A DNA stretch of 64,000 nt from an uncultured Verrucomicrobiota bacterium (GTDB lineage Bacteria; Verrucomicrobiota; Verrucomicrobiia; Opitutales; Opitutaceae). Position 1 is the stretch's first letter, and the number at the start of each line of letters is the position of its first letter. Where the stretch lies: NCBI GenBank assembly GCA_903906135.1, contig CAIVJE010000123.1, positions 1 to 64,000 of the forward strand, in the 5' to 3' direction. This document shows positions 62,342 through 64,000 of the stretch, in pieces. Below the pieces are notes generated by a model that did no database searches, was not told where the DNA came from, and saw only the letters and a program-made list of their open reading frames with translations. The translations under genes and the position numbers were made by a program.

Positions 62342-64000
62342 ATGCAAAACTCCTCCCCTCGTTGGACCGCCTCCCTGGCCTCCTTGCTAGTAATCACCTT
62401 AACGCTGCCCACTTGCCTGCAAGCTGCCGACCCTGCTTCCGCCATGACCGATAACCCGCTCCTCACCGAAAGCCCGCTGCCCTTCCATTACCCGCAATTT
62501 GATAAAATAAAGAACGAGCACTTCGCTCCCGGCTTTACCCTAGGCATGGCGGCCCACCTAGAAGAAATTGCCCGCATTGCCAATAATCCCGCTGCGCCGA
62601 CTTTCGAAAATACCATCGTGGCTTTGGAGCAAGCCGGGGAGCTGCTCTCGCGCGTCAGCACGATCTTTGGGAGCCTAGCGAGCTGCCACACCAACCCCGA
62701 ACTTCAAAAACTTCAACGGACGCTTTCCCCGCAATTGTCGGCTCACTCAGACGCTATTCGTCTTAATCCCATTCTCTTTGCGCGCATCGAAGCGCTCTAC
62801 ACGACACGGGAAACCCTCGACCTCGATGCTGAGTCCCAACGCGTACTCTGGCGCTACTACAAAGATTTTGTTCGCGCCGGCGCCAAACTGGCTCCGGCCG
62901 ATAAAGAAAAATTAAAAGCCCTCAACAGTCAGCTGGCGACGCTCCAAACCAACTTTACCCAAAACACCTTAAAGGAAGTCGCTGCTTCCGCCGTGTGGAT
63001 CGACACGCGCGAGGAACTGAGGGGATTTTCCGAAGCAGAAATTACGGCGGCGGCTACCGCCGCTAAGGCTGACGGGCACGACGGTAAATATAAAATCCGT
63101 CTCCAAAATACAACCGGACAACCCCCGCTCACGTCGCTCACGAATCACACGACCCGCGCTAAAATCATGGCCGCCTCACTTGCCCGCGGCAGTCGTGGCG
63201 GTGAATTTGATAATCGTGCGATCGTCGCAGCCCTTGCCCAAAAACGCGCCGAGCGGGCCCGCCTCCTCGGCTACCCCACTTATGCGGCCTTTTCGCTCGA
63301 AGAGCAGACCGCTGGGTCAGTCGACGTAGTCAACCAATTGCTCGCCCAACTGGGGCCACCCGCTGTGGCCAACGCGCGCCGCGAAGCGGCCGACATCCAA
63401 GCCATCATTGATCATGAAAAGGGCGGCTTCGCTGTCGGCCCCGCCGATTGGCAATTTTATGCGGAGAAAGTTCGGCAGACGAAATATGATTTCGACGAGA
63501 CCCAACTCAAACCGTACTTCGAGCTAAACCATGTCCTGCTCGACGGCGTTTTCTTTGCCGCCGGCCAGCTTTACGGCCTCACCTTTAAGGAACGTCACGA
63601 TCTGCCGGTCTACGAACCGACGGTCCGCGTCTTTGATGTGTTCGAAACCGATGGCACCCAACTCGCCATCTTCATTGCCGATTTATACGCCCGCTCCAAT
63701 AAGAATGGGGGCGCCTGGATGAATGCCTACGTCTCGCAAAATGGCTTACGCGGCACCCGCCCCGTGATTGCGAACCACCTCAATCTCACCCAGCCCCGCG
63801 CTGGTGAACCGATGCTTTTGACGCACGATGAAGTCCGGACGGCCTTCCATGAATTTGGTCACGCCCTGCACGGCATGTTTTCCCACGTCAAATATCCGCG
63901 CTTTGCTGGCACCAGCGTGCCGCGGGATTTTGTCGAATTTCCCTCCCAAATAAATGAAATGTGGGCCGCTTGGCCATCGATCTTAGCGAATTATGCCAAG
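62342..64000 (+). CDS. dcp: M3-family peptidyl-dipeptidase (Dcp-like), 3' end off window
   Basis: The gene is missing from the ORF track because it has no stop before the edge; ATG 62342 starts 553 uninterrupted codons. A signal peptide (ASLASLLVITLTLPTCLQA) indicates export to the periplasm. The protein then follows the M3 family: NPLLTESPLPFHYPQFDKIKNEHF, FENTIVALEQAGELL, and the zinc motif AFHEFGHALHG near residue 503. Conserved FVEFPSQINEMWAAW comes after it. Dcp removes C-terminal dipeptides; the family also includes oligopeptidase A, which is usually cytoplasmic. About 130 residues of C-terminus probably lie beyond the window. Confidence 0.93.
   Translation, partial: MQNSSPRWTASLASLLVITLTLPTCLQAADPASAMTDNPLLTESPLPFHYPQFDKIKNEHFAPGFTLGMAAHLEEIARIANNPAAPTFENTIVALEQAGELLSRVSTIFGSLASCHTNPELQKLQRTLSPQLSAHSDAIRLNPILFARIEALYTTRETLDLDAESQRVLWRYYKDFVRAGAKLAPADKEKLKALNSQLATLQTNFTQNTLKEVAASAVWIDTREELRGFSEAEITAAATAAKADGHDGKYKIRLQNTTGQPPLTSLTNHTTRAKIMAASLARGSRGGEFDNRAIVAALAQKRAERARLLGYPTYAAFSLEEQTAGSVDVVNQLLAQLGPPAVANARREAADIQAIIDHEKGGFAVGPADWQFYAEKVRQTKYDFDETQLKPYFELNHVLLDGVFFAAGQLYGLTFKERHDLPVYEPTVRVFDVFETDGTQLAIFIADLYARSNKNGGAWMNAYVSQNGLRGTRPVIANHLNLTQPRAGEPMLLTHDEVRTAFHEFGHALHGMFSHVKYPRFAGTSVPRDFVEFPSQINEMWAAWPSILANYAK

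Overview
The window is a gene-dense stretch of bacterial chromosome with moderately high GC and almost no space between genes. It reads as the core genome of a Gram-negative, aerobic, heterotrophic member of the Verrucomicrobiota, most likely near Opitutaceae. This placement is inferred from gene content: DUF1080 (3-keto-disaccharide hydrolase-like), a TMTC-like membrane/TPR protein, adjacent RNase HII and HIII genes, a Gfo/Idh oxidoreductase coupled to lpxB, a TonB-dependent receptor and a caa3-type oxidase island. I see no rRNA, tRNA, CRISPR array, transposase, integrase or prophage gene. Two genes run off the edges and are missing from the ORF track: a GH13 debranching-type enzyme (1-2354, minus) and an M3 metallopeptidase (62342-64000, plus).

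Layout. 1-3.3 kb: GH13 enzyme translationally coupled to a secreted phosphodiesterase/pyrophosphatase. 3.4-7.8 kb: mnmA, a secreted DUF1080 protein, a dienelactone hydrolase and a GT39-like membrane glycosyltransferase. 7.8-10.8 kb: an unusual two-gene unit that looks like a MotA/ExbB-type plus MotB/ExbD-type membrane pair with a long coiled coil and a protease-like terminal domain; this is the best candidate here for an undescribed system. 10.9-16 kb: def, PduO-type cobalamin adenosyltransferase, a DUF6580 putative transporter, the TMTC-like protein, lipA and a small membrane protein. 16-21 kb: PhoD-like phosphatase, TonB-dependent receptor, AMP nucleosidase, MBL hydrolase. 21-31.8 kb: respiratory island with a His-rich periplasmic protein, SCO fused to a CusF-like domain, ctaA, ctaB, DUF420 (CtaM-like), azurin, coxB-A-C-D and ctaG. 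Together these supply heme A, copper delivery and the structural subunits of a caa3-type terminal oxidase.

31.9-36.2 kb: a minus-strand sulfur unit (Rrf2 regulator, ssuA-ssuB-ssuC-like ABC transporter, cysK) with repeat-type candidate operators. 36.2-43.3 kb: PhnP-like MBL hydrolase, ligA, and a four-gene sugar-oxidation operon (Zn-dehydrogenase, SDR, 2-hydroxyacid dehydrogenase, lactonase-like amidohydrolase) resembling non-phosphorylative deoxysugar catabolism but lacking a dehydratase. 43.5-50.8 kb: small secreted protein, VF530, an NtrB-like orphan histidine kinase, rnhB, rnhC, mutY, a NanA/DapA-family aldolase, a sugar-phosphate isomerase-like protein and rpsU. 51-62 kb: dnaE, an RsmB-type rRNA methyltransferase, a SAM methyltransferase, hemX-hemA, lpxB with a GnnA-like oxidoreductase, a PQQ-type sugar dehydrogenase, and the edge-truncated M3 peptidase.

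Two general traits stand out. Several gene pairs are joined by ATGA stop/start overlaps, and most start codons have no clear Shine-Dalgarno sequence. No gene-free stretch exceeds about 265 bases.
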